From: Amphibalanus amphitrite
Lineage: Eukaryota > Arthropoda > Thecostraca > Balanomorpha > Balanidae
Length of the DNA: 64,000 nt
Reading direction: 5' to 3'
NCBI RefSeq assembly: GCF_019059575.1
Contig: NW_024881522.1
Span: forward strand, 841,001-905,000
In this document: positions 34,701 to 46,045 of the stretch, in pieces
Layout: the number at the start of each line of letters is the position of its first letter
Numbering within the stretch: the first letter of the stretch is position 1
The notes under the pieces: model-generated
Databases searched by the model: none
What the model was told of the DNA's origin: nothing
The model's input: the letters and a program-made list of their open reading frames with translations, nothing else
Translations under genes and position numbers: made by a program

Positions 34701-37700
34701 TAAAATGGTCGTCTCATCTATGTAAATAAGTAATTTACATCCATTGAATAAAATGTGGGGTTATTGCGAGTGAGAGTGAAACAAAGTATTTTATAGATTA
34801 ACAGAAAATAATGAGCATGAGCAGTAGGGGTACCCATTTTTCCCGATTTTGGAAATTTGTGGGTGGGGGTGGTTTTTCCCATTATTTCGCGGCTTGTGAT
34901 TCCAATGATGCCAAAAATATTAAAATCAAAGGTGGTTTAGGGGTCGCGAATTGAGATTGAAATTTGCGTATTTACCTAGAAATATGCCTATTTGACGCTG
35001 ATAATAAATCGCACTAAAGGCAAAGTTTTTGTTTTGAAAGTCGGGTAGAGGGGTCATTGAGCGCTCATTTCCTCATCCAGATCGATGTGCTCCATCACGT
35101 GGTTCCGGTTAAATGCTTTACTAGCGATCATTACGATGTCGATATTGTAACATTTGGTGAAAAGCGCCGGGAATCCCGGCGACCAACAACAGGAGCAAAA
35201 CATCCCGGCCCGGGATGTTTTGCCCCTGTTCTTGCTATCACTCTGGTCAGCGTGTAATCATTTTTGAAATCTTCTGCCTCTTGAAGGTCATGAGTTGTTA
35301 TGGTGACCTTTGATGACCTGTGAGGTCAAATTAAAATGTGACCTTTCAGTTGCCACGTCTCTGTTCATGACAGGCTCTATGTGTCCATACAATTAAAGTT
35401 TGTGCAAATGAGCTCAGGATACATCTCACAGATCATGGCTTCGAATGGATTTCAAATCATGTAATTAAAAAACGATCGAACCATTTTGACCGTATGCTTC
35501 CACAAGAAACTCCGTCCTGATCGCTCACGGCTACGATGTAATACACCTATGAGACAGGGTAGGATAAATCTGGGTGTTCTACCCAAAAATATCAACTTCT
35601 AATCCGAAAACAAACTCGAAAGCGTCGATTCTTTCCATGCCCACCAATCATGTACTATTCCATTTCTTCAGTGGGGACAGATACACACCGTTCTTGTGTA
35701 AGAGTTTCCGATACAACTGCAGATCATTTACGAGTTCATATTCGACCACAGGCGACTAGCCATGCGCTGATACGTGCATGGTTGATATGTGACGAAGACC
35801 TTTCACAGCTTCTTGCACAGATCACTTGTGATCTCAGGTACCTAGTTGGCGTCTGAGCTTGAAGAAACTAATGTAGCAGGAGATTTTCATCCTGCATGGG
35901 CCGTATGGTGGTACCAGGACGCATCATATGAGGGAGTGTGCGTGCAGAGACTGAAGACGAGGAGAACCAGGTCCGCCACCTAAGGTCAATGGCCCACCCA
36001 CTGTGTCGGCCCCCAGGCAATGCCAGGAGTCAGTAAACGGTTCTACCTCGGAGTTGGCTGAGCCGTCTAGACTTTGGCACCTTCCTAATTTCCAGCTTTA
36101 GGCAATGACATCTTCATCTTCATCTTCATCTTCGTTTTGCTTCTGAATATCTATACCGAGATAAAAACAGCACTAAGCTATGCCGGTATGCATGAATGAT
36201 GACCTTTGCCAATTTGCTAGCCGACCTCCCCGAGTCCCGGAGTTGCAGAGACGGTTGACGGATGAGGGAGACGGATGGCATTCGTCGACTTCAGTTCAAC
36301 ATCAGCTGAGGGTTTGGACTGAGCCTGTAGAGTGCAGTGTGCAGTGTAAGGTCCGTTATCTTGAAAGGATACTGCTGGCAGCGGCCGTCACCAGGCACTG
36401 GTTCCATGACATGCTATCTGCACCCGTCTCAAGTCATCAGCTGGTATAGAAGTGACACATGCCCAGAATTGGAGTCACGAGCAGTCGTGCACGCGTTCGG
36501 CCAGGCCAGTGCTGTCCGTCATAAGCAAAATTGCAAACATATTTCTTTCATAATGGGGTGAGGATGGAGTTTCCGGAGTTTCGGTGTTACTGTCCTGTGA
36601 TGTTCTTGGCCAGCTTCCTTTCCATATGCTCAAACGCACATGCTGTGTGCGGGTTTGGGTGTTTGTGGGGGAGGGGCAAAGCTAAACTCATACAGCAGCC
36701 ACCCGACGGTGGTGTAAGGCTTGCGCCCCTCCCTCATCCGTCTCTGCAACTCCGGGACTCGGGGAGGTCGGCTAGCAAATTGGCAAAGGTCATCATTCAT
36801 GCATACCGGCATAGCTTAGTGCTGTTTTTATCTCGGTATAGATATACAGAAGCAATTGATAACTTCTTTATCTACTTCATGCCATATTTCCGTTAAAATA
36901 CGGCATGCGAGTTATATGGTTATACCGTAACGGTTTTTAATGCCCCTTCCACCCAAATTGTATCGATAGGTCAATGTTCATGTCCTAGGGATTGGTCATT
37001 TCCTTTGCTGAATGAGACGACTCATTGAAAATTAGGTGGTTCCAATGAGAAAGCCTCGATCGCTGATTTTAGCCCCCTGACTACATAGCCATTCGTTCTA
37101 AGAGTTGCGGTCTTGTGTAGGTGGTAATGACGGTCTAAGCCAGAGTGAGTGTAAATGAGCATATGCTGTTCATTGACCAAAATGATATTTTTGGTGCTCT
37201 TTTTTACCGCTGCACGTCGAATATACCTACAGGCTATAACTAAAGCAATGTTGCACGGTGTCTAACAGCCATTAATACCACTGGAACACGTTGGCTTTGC
37301 ATATTTATAATCGTTGAAATGAAGTCATTTTTCCACTAAAATTAAAACTCCAATGCAAGCTTGCGACCCATAAAAGTGATCTAATATCGTTACTTCTGTC
37401 ACTGCTATAGATCCAGAACAGAGCAAATAATGATAAAATCGACCCCGACCTGTTGGCATGGTAACCTTGTCCCAACATAAAATAATGGTAATTTGGTCGA
37501 TTTTCTGCTAAAATTGACATGTTCATTTTGAATTCGTGACCCCCAAAAATCGTTTGCCTTCGTTATTTTTTGCACAGATGGAATCAGAACAGACCAAATA
37601 ATGGGAAAATTGACCCCAACTTGTTGGCATGGTAACCTTGTTCCAAAATTAAATAGTATTAATTTGGCCGATTTTTCGCTAAAATTGGCATTTTCAATTT

Positions 37701-38217
37701 GAATTCGCGACCCCTAGAAATGGTCTGATTTTGATATTTTTGGCACAGATGGAATCAGAATAGACTAAATAATGGGAAAATCCACCCCCACCTAAAATTT
37801 GAAAAACTGACCCAAAAATGGGTACCCCTAATGAGCAGCCAGCTGGCTGGCCCAGGTCATACGCTGAAGAGTGAAGACACTATCTCAGCATCCCCACAAC
37901 CAACTGACTTGCAGTCTTTTTAGAGGTGAAATATCCTGAAGCAAAGAAGTTATTTTGTTGAAACACAGAACGATATAAGCTTTGTCTCAAACAAAATAAG
38001 CCCCTGTACTCACATCATCTGTGATGCAAAGATAAATAACTCCAGCCTCAGTGACATAGTGAAACAGATAGTCTCCATGGGCATAGGTAAGTTTGGAATC
38101 TTGCAGCCCAATCTTGGGGAGGATCAGCTCCACCACCTCCATGAAGTTGCCTGGACAGGTGGCGCATTTGGCAAGGATGGTGGTGCCTCTTGAAATCATA
38201 CTAAATAGAATTGTCAT
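31757..38217 (-). CDS. VAMP7: VAMP7, longin-type R-SNARE, six exons
   Basis: Complete gene, about 216 residues (human 220). Exons: 38014-38217, 34375-34512, 33418-33502, 32725-32792, 32312-32404 and 31757-31819, all with GT-AG borders and matching phases. Exon 1 encodes the longin domain start (RGTTILAK, LTYAHGDYLFHYV, YLCITDD). Exon 2 continues with FERSRAFSFLLELKKRF and LPYAMNSEFSP. Exons 3-5 encode the SNARE coiled coil, with the zero-layer arginine at about R148 (IASRGERLELL), then SRNLARAMWWKN. The membrane anchor runs across exons 5 and 6 (VACAVVCLLVLYGIV), ending in CGGFKWSKCT as in human CGGFTWPSC. It drives fusion of late endosomes, lysosomes and secretory vesicles. Intron 1 (34513-38013) contains a hAT-type element. 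Confidence 0.95.
35188..35229. repeat. Hairpin with ~20-bp arms
   Basis: Two arms around CATCCCGGCCCGGGATG (35201-35217), extending to AACAGG on the left and CCTGTT on the right with one mismatch. Confidence 0.75.
36137..36855. mobile_element. 719-bp element with ~125-bp inverted ends
   Basis: Left arm 36137-36265 (starting TTGCTTCTG, then ATATCTATACCGAG, continuing through CCGACCTCCCCGAGTCCCGG) is repeated in reverse complement at about 36728-36855. The interior has no supported gene. It sits inside the hAT-type element. No clear target duplication was found. A TCTTCA simple repeat (about 36108-36133) lies directly to its left. Confidence 0.75.
37310..37800 (+). repeat. Three-copy tandem repeat, ~165 bp
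   Basis: The motifs GTTGGCATGGTAACCTTGT, GAATTCG(T/C)GACCC and ACAGATGGAATCAGA recur about every 165 bp with moderate divergence. Subterminal within the hAT-type element. Confidence 0.7.
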
Positions 38218-38318
38218 GGCTGCTGGTTTATCTTGGGCAGCTCAATCAGCTCAGATCACCTGGAAAGATAAAATAAAATATCAAGCATTTCAAGCATGAT
38301 TTAAAAGGGGGTATATTT
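38218..38318. other. Presumed VAMP7 5' flank
   Basis: Immediate upstream sequence of the VAMP7 start codon; no clear promoter motif. Confidence 0.3.
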
Positions 38319-38430
38319 GTTTCTGGTCCCTAAAAAGCTGTTTCTGGCACCTAATTGCTGATCAGCCCCAAAATGCTTATTCGACCCTAATATCTGAATC
38401 TGGCACCTAATTGCTTCCACACAGCCTAAA
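38319..38430. repeat. TTTCTGGCACCTAA repeat segment, left
   Basis: Contains several copies of (T)CTGGCACCTAA(T)TGCT. It is related in inverted orientation to 41575-41755 (TTAGGTGCCAGAAA copies). The two may be the ends of one large composite or fold-back insertion of about 3.4 kb, upstream of VAMP7. Confidence 0.5.
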
Positions 38431-39017
38431 GTTGCCAGATCGTCTAGTTGAACTCCGTATTTGCTGTTTGCTGATTCAGCACCAAAACCAAAACATCCAG
38501 CACCTATTTTATTCCACGTTTGCCTACCTAATCCGCGTAATCTTCCTGAATTTATGTATCCTAACAAACATGAACGTTGCATTCGGTGCATGGGTGTAGG
38601 AGCGCCAAAAATATTGGTGAAGGATGTCACCTGAACCTTCGGAGAGGGTGCAGGACCTTACCGCAGTGGAGGGGGGGGGGGAAATTTCGCCAACTCCTGG
38701 TTTTTTTTTTCTCGCAAATGTCTCACGCCATTATCATCTAATTAACGTCAACTTTTCAGTACATGCCTAAAATTGAATTTTTAGGTATCCAAGCATACCT
38801 TTGGAATAATGGATACCTACCAAAGGTATCCACCATCCAAGCATACCTTTGGAACCTAAAGGTATGCTCCACTGCATTTTTTTTCGTGACCAAAGTCTTA
38901 CAACTTTCCCACGAGTAAAAACAAGCCAATTTATTTCGATATTCACGGCATTTACTGAGACACATTTACACGTTTACCAACTTCAATACAGTTTTCGGCT
39001 ATATTACCTATCATTTA
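38431..39017. other. Unassigned region with AAGCATACCTTTGGAA repeats
   Basis: AAGCATACCTTTGGAA occurs twice in direct orientation near 38790 and 38837, interleaved with partial inverted copies. No gene. Confidence 0.4.
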
Positions 39018-39934
39018 TTAACCCGGCAGTTGCTGGGGTATTTCGCCACCCACCGTTTGCTGGGGGGGGGGGGGCGTTAAACGCCCCCAGCCGATAACTC
39101 GAGAACCAATAGGCGCAGCGAAACGCACGAGGCGGCAAACGAAAGAGCGCGACAAGACGCTTCAGATGAGTACTTTAAAGTTGAATTTTGAGGTCACAGG
39201 TCGGGTCAAGGTCAGGTCAAACACCTGAAATCGGGCTTTCAGTAGCATGGACTTCAGGACTTCGCAATGGGCGCCTCTCGCCATAAACTCTGTCAAAACG
39301 GTGCACAATCCATCTTATAAGGCCTATTAGAGTGTCAGCTCCATATAGGGGTCAGTCAAGCATAGGTCAGGGTCAAGGTCAGGTCAACCGGGTAGGCACA
39401 TATCCCCGAAAATCAAAACTGATATTCGCAGCCTGTGACACATGTTTTATAGGTAATTTGGGGCGTAGAACACGATGGTGACATTCATTTTATCATATGT
39501 GTACGTGTTTGGCTCAAAAAGTTCAATTTAAGAAATTCATGTATCATGGTCACGAAAAATTGCCAAGATTCAGTTCAAGATTTTGGAAAATGCGGAACGA
39601 TAATCAATAATTGAAGATAGCCATTTGATTGATCATGGTATTGGCAGTCTAATGGCGTTTACGGTATGTCTGTATTTCTATTCTGTGATTTTATATGATT
39701 TTTGGAACATATGCCGTTTTTGGTCGAAAACTCAGAAATCATGACGTCACTAAAACCTCGATATCTCAAAAATTTTCCGACCGATTTTTTTGAAACTCTG
39801 CCACAATAAACTTCAATTAATTCTCTACAGGTACCCAAAATTTGGCGCGCCTGCGGCGCGCCGTTTTTATGCTATGGCCCGGCAAAAAAAGTGGGGGCGT
39901 TTAACGCCCCCCCCCCCAGCAACTCGCGGGTTAA
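39018..39934. mobile_element. AGGTCA-rich TTAA element C
   Basis: Left end TTAACCCGGCAGTTGCTGGG, right end CCCAGCAACTCGCGGGTTAA, with TTAA duplicated. G/C homopolymer tracts and GCGTTAAACGCCCCC-type palindromes lie just inside. The interior carries repeated hexamers, for example GGGTCAAGGTCAGGTCAA near 39201 and 39370. Same family as element A. No coding capacity. Confidence 0.75.
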
Positions 39935-40864
39935 ATGGCGTGAATTGTGAAAAAGGTGGGCATAACGCTTCATAACTGAAAGGATGGGGTAATTGGGTAC
40001 CTGTTGCCGTTTTAGCCTTTTTGTTCATCCCATTCGGCATTGCTTTTCTTTTTTTAACATTAGATCGACCGTCGAACCCAGTCGTTCCAGCATTGGTGAA
40101 GACCCTCACCTGCATTGCTCAAGATTGGTGAAGGATCCTTCACCAATCTAAATCTTTGGTGAAAGGTATCCTTCACCAAAGAGATACGTTGCTACACCTA
40201 TGATTCGGTGATGTCAAGTGCCATTTTCGCCAGTGGAGATAATGATTAATGCCATTTCTAGCCAAAAGAGAATCACTAGCCAGCTATGGTGCAGCATAGC
40301 AAGACGCTCATAGCTATACGCTGCAGCATAGCTATACCAGACGCTGCAGCATAGCTATACCAGCCCGCTATGTAGAGATTATTGCACCCAAATTGCACCC
40401 TCAGCCATTTTAACGTGAAAAGTTTGGATCCGTCACTTCCAGCCAGGCTCTCAGGTCATAAACTGGAGTAAAGCAAAATGTCAACTCTGAACAGACATGC
40501 CACGCAACCGGCCCTCTTTTCAATATTATTAGCTTTCTGCAATCATCGTCTGACTCCATCTCGATCAAACGCAGCATCCGGTTTCTACAGGGGCGTTTGA
40601 CTGACCGGCCACACAATAACCAAAAACAAAATCAAAGCTTCATGCACACATGAGTAAGAAACGGATGAAAAAGGCACAACCACGGCACAACTCTGCGCGG
40701 CGAACAACGGACAATGTCCCACGCAAGATCCTGCGTTTCTTCAGCGGCATTGAACGGAATGAAAACATTACATTTCTTTTTTGGAGCTATTTGATGACAT
40801 CAAAAAATACAATACCCGTTTTAATGGTCAAAATCGAGACAATTACTCACAAAAATGTTTCCCT
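39935..40864. other. Unassigned region with a 26-bp palindrome
   Basis: A perfect palindrome centred on GGATCC lies at 40123-40148, with related GGTGAAGG/CCTTCACC copies on both sides (40090-40180). The rest is unassigned. Confidence 0.5.
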
Positions 40865-41351
40865 TTAAAGGGACCCTCCCACCTTCAAAAAAGTTTATGA
40901 ATTGGCATGAAAGTGATGTCGCTCGGTTCAGAAAGAGCGAAAACGATTACTCTACCAAATTTCACCGAAAAATATTCACCGGTTTTCAAGATATTAGACT
41001 TTTACTTTTGTTTACTTTTTTGGGATCTCCGCTGTTTCTAGCGACTTTATTTTAGAAGTGCGGCGTTTGCGGCAGATGTTGCGCGCAAATAGCATATACC
41101 ACCGCGTGCTACAAAACGTTTTAGTCAAACATTTAAAAATCGTTAGATATTTGCGCTGACGTCACACATTCAGAGGGGTATTCCTAAGCATTAGCCCCTC
41201 TGAACCAAAATGCTGCAATTTTGAAATTCAATATTTCCGATTTGAGGCATTTCTCGATGTTGTGAGTGCCGAAACCGGTAATTGTGAGCCAGGGACCCCA
41301 TTTTGGCTATCTCAACTCAAATCTAATGTTAAGGTGGGAGGGTCCCTTTAA
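40865..41351. mobile_element. TTAA-flanked MITE, family 1, copy 2
   Basis: Nearly identical to 4670-5156, with TTAA at both borders and the same AGGGACCCTCCCACC ends. Confidence 0.88.
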
Positions 41352-42670
41352 GCATTACAAATAAATACTTTTAAATATTTAAATGACATTGTTTTTTCAA
41401 ACAAATCAATATTATTTGCTTACTTAAACGTCATATACAATGCTGAGATCACTACGGGGCTGTCTTAGAGTGTAGCTGCACTGGCAACCTTTAGGCTAGA
41501 CTCCATGGGTCATTATACCAGAACAACATGATTCTACCAGCCAGTAGTTCATTTTTCTACTAGATTGGTGCTACGCTCAGCATTTAGGTGCCAGATTCAG
41601 AAAAAAGAGTAAGGCGTACCGATGAATAGGTGCCAGAAACAGCTAATTAAGGTCATTTTCCATGATTGGTGCTGGTATCCACCAAATAGGTGCTGAGGAC
41701 CAATTTTGGGGCGAGTCAGCTTTTAGGTGCCAGAAATAGCTTTTCTGGGACGCAATTAAATGGCGTCCATTTAAAAGACACCACTTAATATGTGACTTTG
41801 ATGCATATGAATAATAAGCACTGGATGCATAACAAATTACTGAATCATTCATTCTTAAATTGCATCACCACACATCATTGACATTGCCCTTCATCACATA
41901 TGCATCAACATATGGGATAAGGTTGAGCATTGGCACACTTGCTCCTATCTTACCTATCTTATTGGTAATATGCACAGACCACATGAATCCTGCTAAGAGA
42001 AGCTGGGGAATCTTGGAATGGTGATCAAAGATAATAGCATTCCAATAGCACCTTGTAGTAAATTATTTGTAGTGCTTGAATTTACTGCATGCCTGGCCTA
42101 AGCAAATACATTTGCTGGGGGAGGGGGTGAAATGGTGTTAACAAATTGAGCACTGAGCAGACAAAAATGTTACACCAGTTTGCAATGTGAAACAACATTT
42201 TGGGAAGACCTCCTTAAAAACTGGCTACGAGCTTCAGCCTGGGAAACTAATTCATTGTTGGCATACAGTAAAATACCTACATGCCAAACTTGGCATGTGA
42301 TAAGCTTTCAAAAACTGCAGTCCTTCATGATTTATGAACCTTGGGCATTGTTCAAAAATCTAGTAAGGACCTCAGACTTTAAAAAAATTATTTAGGGCAT
42401 TTTAGGGACACCAAACTCATTCAGAATGATTCAACACAAATAATTTTGATGGATTAGGTCCATTTTTCATTAACATTTAATCCAACTATCCTCCTTTCCA
42501 GACGTATTTGAGCTTCTTCAGGAAGCCAACAACATTTTTGTAATTCATTATTTAATAATCTATAACACATAAAATTTATAAAGGCCCAGTTTCGAGTCCT
42601 ATAACAATAAGGGCCCACACAACTACACAAGAAATAGTGACTCACTCACCAGTCACTGTATACAGTACAC
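41352..42670. other. Intergenic region with the second TTAGGTGCCAGAAA segment
   Basis: 41575-41755 carries three or four copies of TTAGGTGCCAGA(A/T), inverted relative to 38319-38430. The remainder is AT-rich and unassigned. Confidence 0.45.
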
Positions 42671-42924
42671 CAGAGGGCTGTTCACGGGTCCTGTGTGCGG
42701 TCGGACCGCACACAGCCTCCAAGCTCCGCCCACTTCGTCCCTACGTCAGCCTTCCGTCACCGCACACAGCGACCGCTGTGGCCGGTCGGGACTGGCCACA
42801 GCGAACCGTCCACCGCACGCAGCCGTGACGTCAGAGTCGCCTACCCATCCCCTACCCCCACGCCTGCTGGACGCACCGCACACACCGCACGCAGCAGTGT
42901 GCGGTGCCCGTGAACACCCCTCAG
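42671..42924. mobile_element. GC-rich MITE with TGTTCACGGG ends
   Basis: CAGAGGGCTGTTCACGGG at the left and CCCGTGAACACCCCTCAG at the right are inverted. The interior is GC-rich and repeats CCGCACACAG/GTGTGCGG and CTGTGGCC. The CAGGGGTGTTCA type of end suggests hAT, but a clean 8-bp duplication was not found. Confidence 0.6.
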
Positions 42925-43659
42925 GCAACCAGCTACTGTTCTAACACACACCAGTGATCAGCATTGCTCAAATGCAGGCTTTGTTATTTCATATATCAAG
43001 ATATACCTACTTTGAATTTCTTTCATTTTCCCACTTCGAAAAGGACGAAATACCTATCAATCGACAATCAACCCATTTCAATTTCAAGCATGAACCTCAC
43101 GGATTCAGATTTCAATTTATGGCCTAGACAGTCACAACCCTTCATATTACGTTGATCATAATCCTAAAGCGACAATAATGTTCACAGATTTTGGAGGCTA
43201 ACCTCTCAACTCATCAAATAATGTTAACTCGCAATAAATAAATAAATAAATAAATAAATAAATACAAATATTCATATATTCATACAAATATTCAGACCCT
43301 TCCAGAGTAGCCCACCACGACGAACAACACACAAACACACTCGTTCACACAAAGCGCTCGACAAAATGACACTACCGCGCCGTAACTGTATTAAAACAAG
43401 GCACGAAGAAGGACAACACTATTCCACAGTCATTCGTGCAGACGACCAGTGCTCCGAACCAATATACCCCCGAGCGTCAGCTCCGAACCACATGCTTCAA
43501 TCAAAACGAAAATGCGATCAGTCGGTTCTGGTTTGTTTTGTTGGGTTAGGCCCTTTGGCTTTCCCGGTCTGAAAAGACCATTTCAGAGGCGGAAGGATGA
43601 TAGAAATTAGAGGGAGATATTGGGTAGACGGGACATTGAGACCTCAATCAAGGCGTCAG
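42925..43659. other. Intergenic region with a (TAAA)n tract
   Basis: (AATA)n simple repeat at about 43234-43265. No gene seen. Confidence 0.45.
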
Positions 43660-45349
43660 CTTACCTTACCTTACCTTTGTGGTGATCGCGATTGAAAAAG
43701 GCCACTTAGCCTGGGGATCCGATCCCGCTCTCATCGAGCTCGTATCGGGATACAGGCTGGGCTCTCAACCCGCGCACCGACGGGGGGGGGGGGGGGGCGA
43801 TTAACTTTTTCGTGAATAGCGGGAATTGGGCATGAGTTTTCCCTCATCAATTTTACACATTGTGTGCAAGTTTGAACCCCCTACCTTTCAAGGTCAGGTC
43901 ACCAGGTCCAGGTCACTTCGAATGACCCAACCTCAAATCACTTTTTTGCAACTTTGTCACCGTGTCAGAGGCAGAGCTACAGATGATGACGGAGGCCTTT
44001 GAAAGTCGTAGGATGTAACGAGGTCATTGATGTGTTACAATTTGTATACCTCGGTATTTCAATATCGATGACCGAAGGTCAGGTCAATTTCCTTACCTGT
44101 CAATGGGGACCTTACTCTACTCATACTCATACTGGCATACTCATTGGGGACCTTACTCATACTCATCAAGTAAAGACCTTGTCATTCCTTACTTGTCAAT
44201 GGGGAAAAATCAACCCCTTGTTTTTTTCCACTACAACGCGTCGAAATGGCCCAATATACCTACCATGAATGACTTCATATACGATCAACCTTGACAACCT
44301 TTAGGCCTTTTTTGCTCTTTGGCAGCTGTAAGGTCATGCAACGTCATCAAGGGTCACCAAAGATTTTTTTGCTAATAATTCCAATTACAGGAACAAGATG
44401 CAGCCGCTCGGATGGTCTCAGTGTGTTCAGCTCGTTAAGGCGCATCGAATGATAAACATGATGACCTTGAGGTCACGTGACCTGAGGTCAACCTTTGACC
44501 TTTACCTTTCGAGGTCAACACATAAGATTCGATGCGGATTGACGAGAGGATCACGATGGTGCCATTAGTTAGTTCTTAGCTTGGCTACTTCGAAGGTTAT
44601 TCGGGGAAAACTCGCTTCATTTTTAGCGCCGCCATTTGGACATTTTTGACCCCTGTGACGTCATCTTTGACCTGACCTGGAAATGACCTAGTAAGAATTA
44701 AAGACCTTGTCCATGCGTATCCCATGCCATTTACCGCTTGTCGCTATCTTGCTTCGTTCTCGAGATATCAGGGGAGGGGAGGGGGCGGTCAACCGCCCCC
44801 CCCCCGTCGGTTTTAAGTTGGCGCGGACCCCGTCGGTGCGCGGGTCAAGGATAGGGGGCATCGCACATAATGCCGCCCCAGTGTTTGTCCAGCCGGGCCT
44901 TGAACTGGTTTACGGACTGTGCATGACCACTACACTCGGAAGAAAGTCCAGTTGTCTATGACTCTGAAGCTGAACGCATTCCTGCGCACGAGTTTGGTGG
45001 CTCTGGGTTTCTCGAGCTTCCACTCGTGGCCCCCGGTTCGAGTTGATTTGTTCCGGGTCATGAAGACTTCTGGCGACAGGGCCAACCCTCCGTGCAGCAG
45101 CTGGTATACGGTCACCATGTCGCCTCTGCGCCTCCGGTAGTAGAGTGGTGGCAGTCCCAATCGAAGGAGTCTTTCAGGGTACGGGAGGTGCTCGATTCGC
45201 GACCATTCTCGTTGCACGTCGTTGCACGCGCTCGAGTCTCTTCTGGTCCTCTTTCCCAAACGGTCCCGCATATTTACGTCTGGACAACGAGTTGCGTTGG
45301 AGAGGCCGGAATTAGTGGCGATTTCAGGACCGCAAGAATGGACCGTCAT
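43660..45349 (-). mobile_element. Decayed CR1-like LINE, split by an AGGTCA-rich element
   Basis: On the minus strand, 45349 to about 44849 encodes the C-terminal part of a reverse-transcriptase protein in shifting frames. Recognisable pieces are LERVQRRATRMV, PYPERLLRLGLPPLYYRRRRGDMV, TRGH-like GHEWKLEKPRATK, FSFRVIDNW and VNQFKARLDKHWGGI, then a stop. At least two frameshifts separate these pieces, and the N-terminal part is absent. The 3' untranslated part continues at 43764-43660 with AAGTGGCCTT and a (GTAAG)n tail, as in the related copy at 15801-16030. Element D (43765-44848) lies exactly between protein end and tail. Confidence 0.8.
43765..44848. mobile_element. AGGTCA-rich element D inserted in the LINE
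   Basis: Left end TCAACCCGCGCACCGACGGG, right end CCCGTCGGTGCGCGGGTCAA. TCAA is duplicated (43765-43768, 44845-44848), and removing it rejoins the LINE stop codon to its 3' untranslated region. Long G and C tracts lie inside the ends. The interior is related to element F and full of AGGTCA/TGACCT hexamers. The 4-bp duplication TCAA, against TTAA for its relatives, indicates a TYAA target. Confidence 0.78.
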
Positions 45350-45737
45350 TGGAATGATTCTTTTTTAAACCGTGCACTGTTTTCGGCCGGAATTTAATAG
45401 TTACTACAAAATATTTTGTAATTACGTGTTCACTAAGAATGAATGCCATCAGGACTAAATTTTTAATACTATTGCATTTTGTCAAGAAGCATATAGTGCT
45501 GTTATATTGCAATTTTAGCGCGTTTGTTACAAAATATGAAGCGAATAAGCGTCAGTGTAATTCATCAACAGCTTGATCAACAGTGCCAGAAGTTAACTTG
45601 AGGGAAAGCTATGCTAATTGCTCTTGTACATCCACTAAAAATATTTTGCTTTGTGTATTCCAAAAGGAGAGGGAACTATTTCATTTGTGCCTTCATGTCA
45701 GAATTGAAGGTGGATCATTAAATTTTCAACGCAGTTT
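45350..45737. other. Unassigned AT-rich DNA
   Basis: No gene or repeat seen. Confidence 0.3.
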
Positions 45738-46045
45738 ACAAACAAGCATTTGGTCTTTCTCGTTTATAAGCTGAAGCAGTGGCTAAGAAAAGGTTGATCA
45801 ATCCTGAAGTTCAGTCATCATACCTCAACTTGGCAGCAAGATCCCCCAAGGACAGATGATATATTGTATATACATATGTCCTGTAAATCAAAACAAACAA
45901 GCATTTGGTCTTTCTCGTATATAAGCAGTGGCTAAGAAAAGTTGATCAATCCTGAAGTTCAGTCATCATACCTGAACTTGGCAGCAAGATCCCTCAAGGA
46001 CAGAGGATATATTGTAAACCTGTTCTGTTAATCAAAACATTTTTG
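45738..46045 (+). repeat. Tandem duplication of about 157 bp
   Basis: CAAGCATTTGGTCTTTCTCG (about 45745 and 45898) and GTTGATCAATCCTGAAGTTC recur with the same offset. The two copies are about 90 percent alike by eye. Confidence 0.8.

Larger units (their letters stand above)
34825..37830. mobile_element. hAT-type non-autonomous element in VAMP7 intron 1
   Basis: TAGGGGTACCCATTTTT at 34825-34841 and its exact reverse complement at 37814-37830 form the ends. The octamer ATGAGCAG flanks both sides (34817-34824 and 37831-37838). An 8-bp duplication and TAGGG-type ends are features of the hAT superfamily. The interior has no transposase. It holds a hairpin at 35188-35229, a nested inverted-repeat element (36137-36855) and a three-copy tandem repeat near the right end. 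Confidence 0.8.

Noticed and set aside
42637-42944. Overlapping frames in the GC-rich MITE
   Set aside because: They coincide with a short inverted-repeat element of repeated GTGTGCGG motifs and do not resemble any protein.
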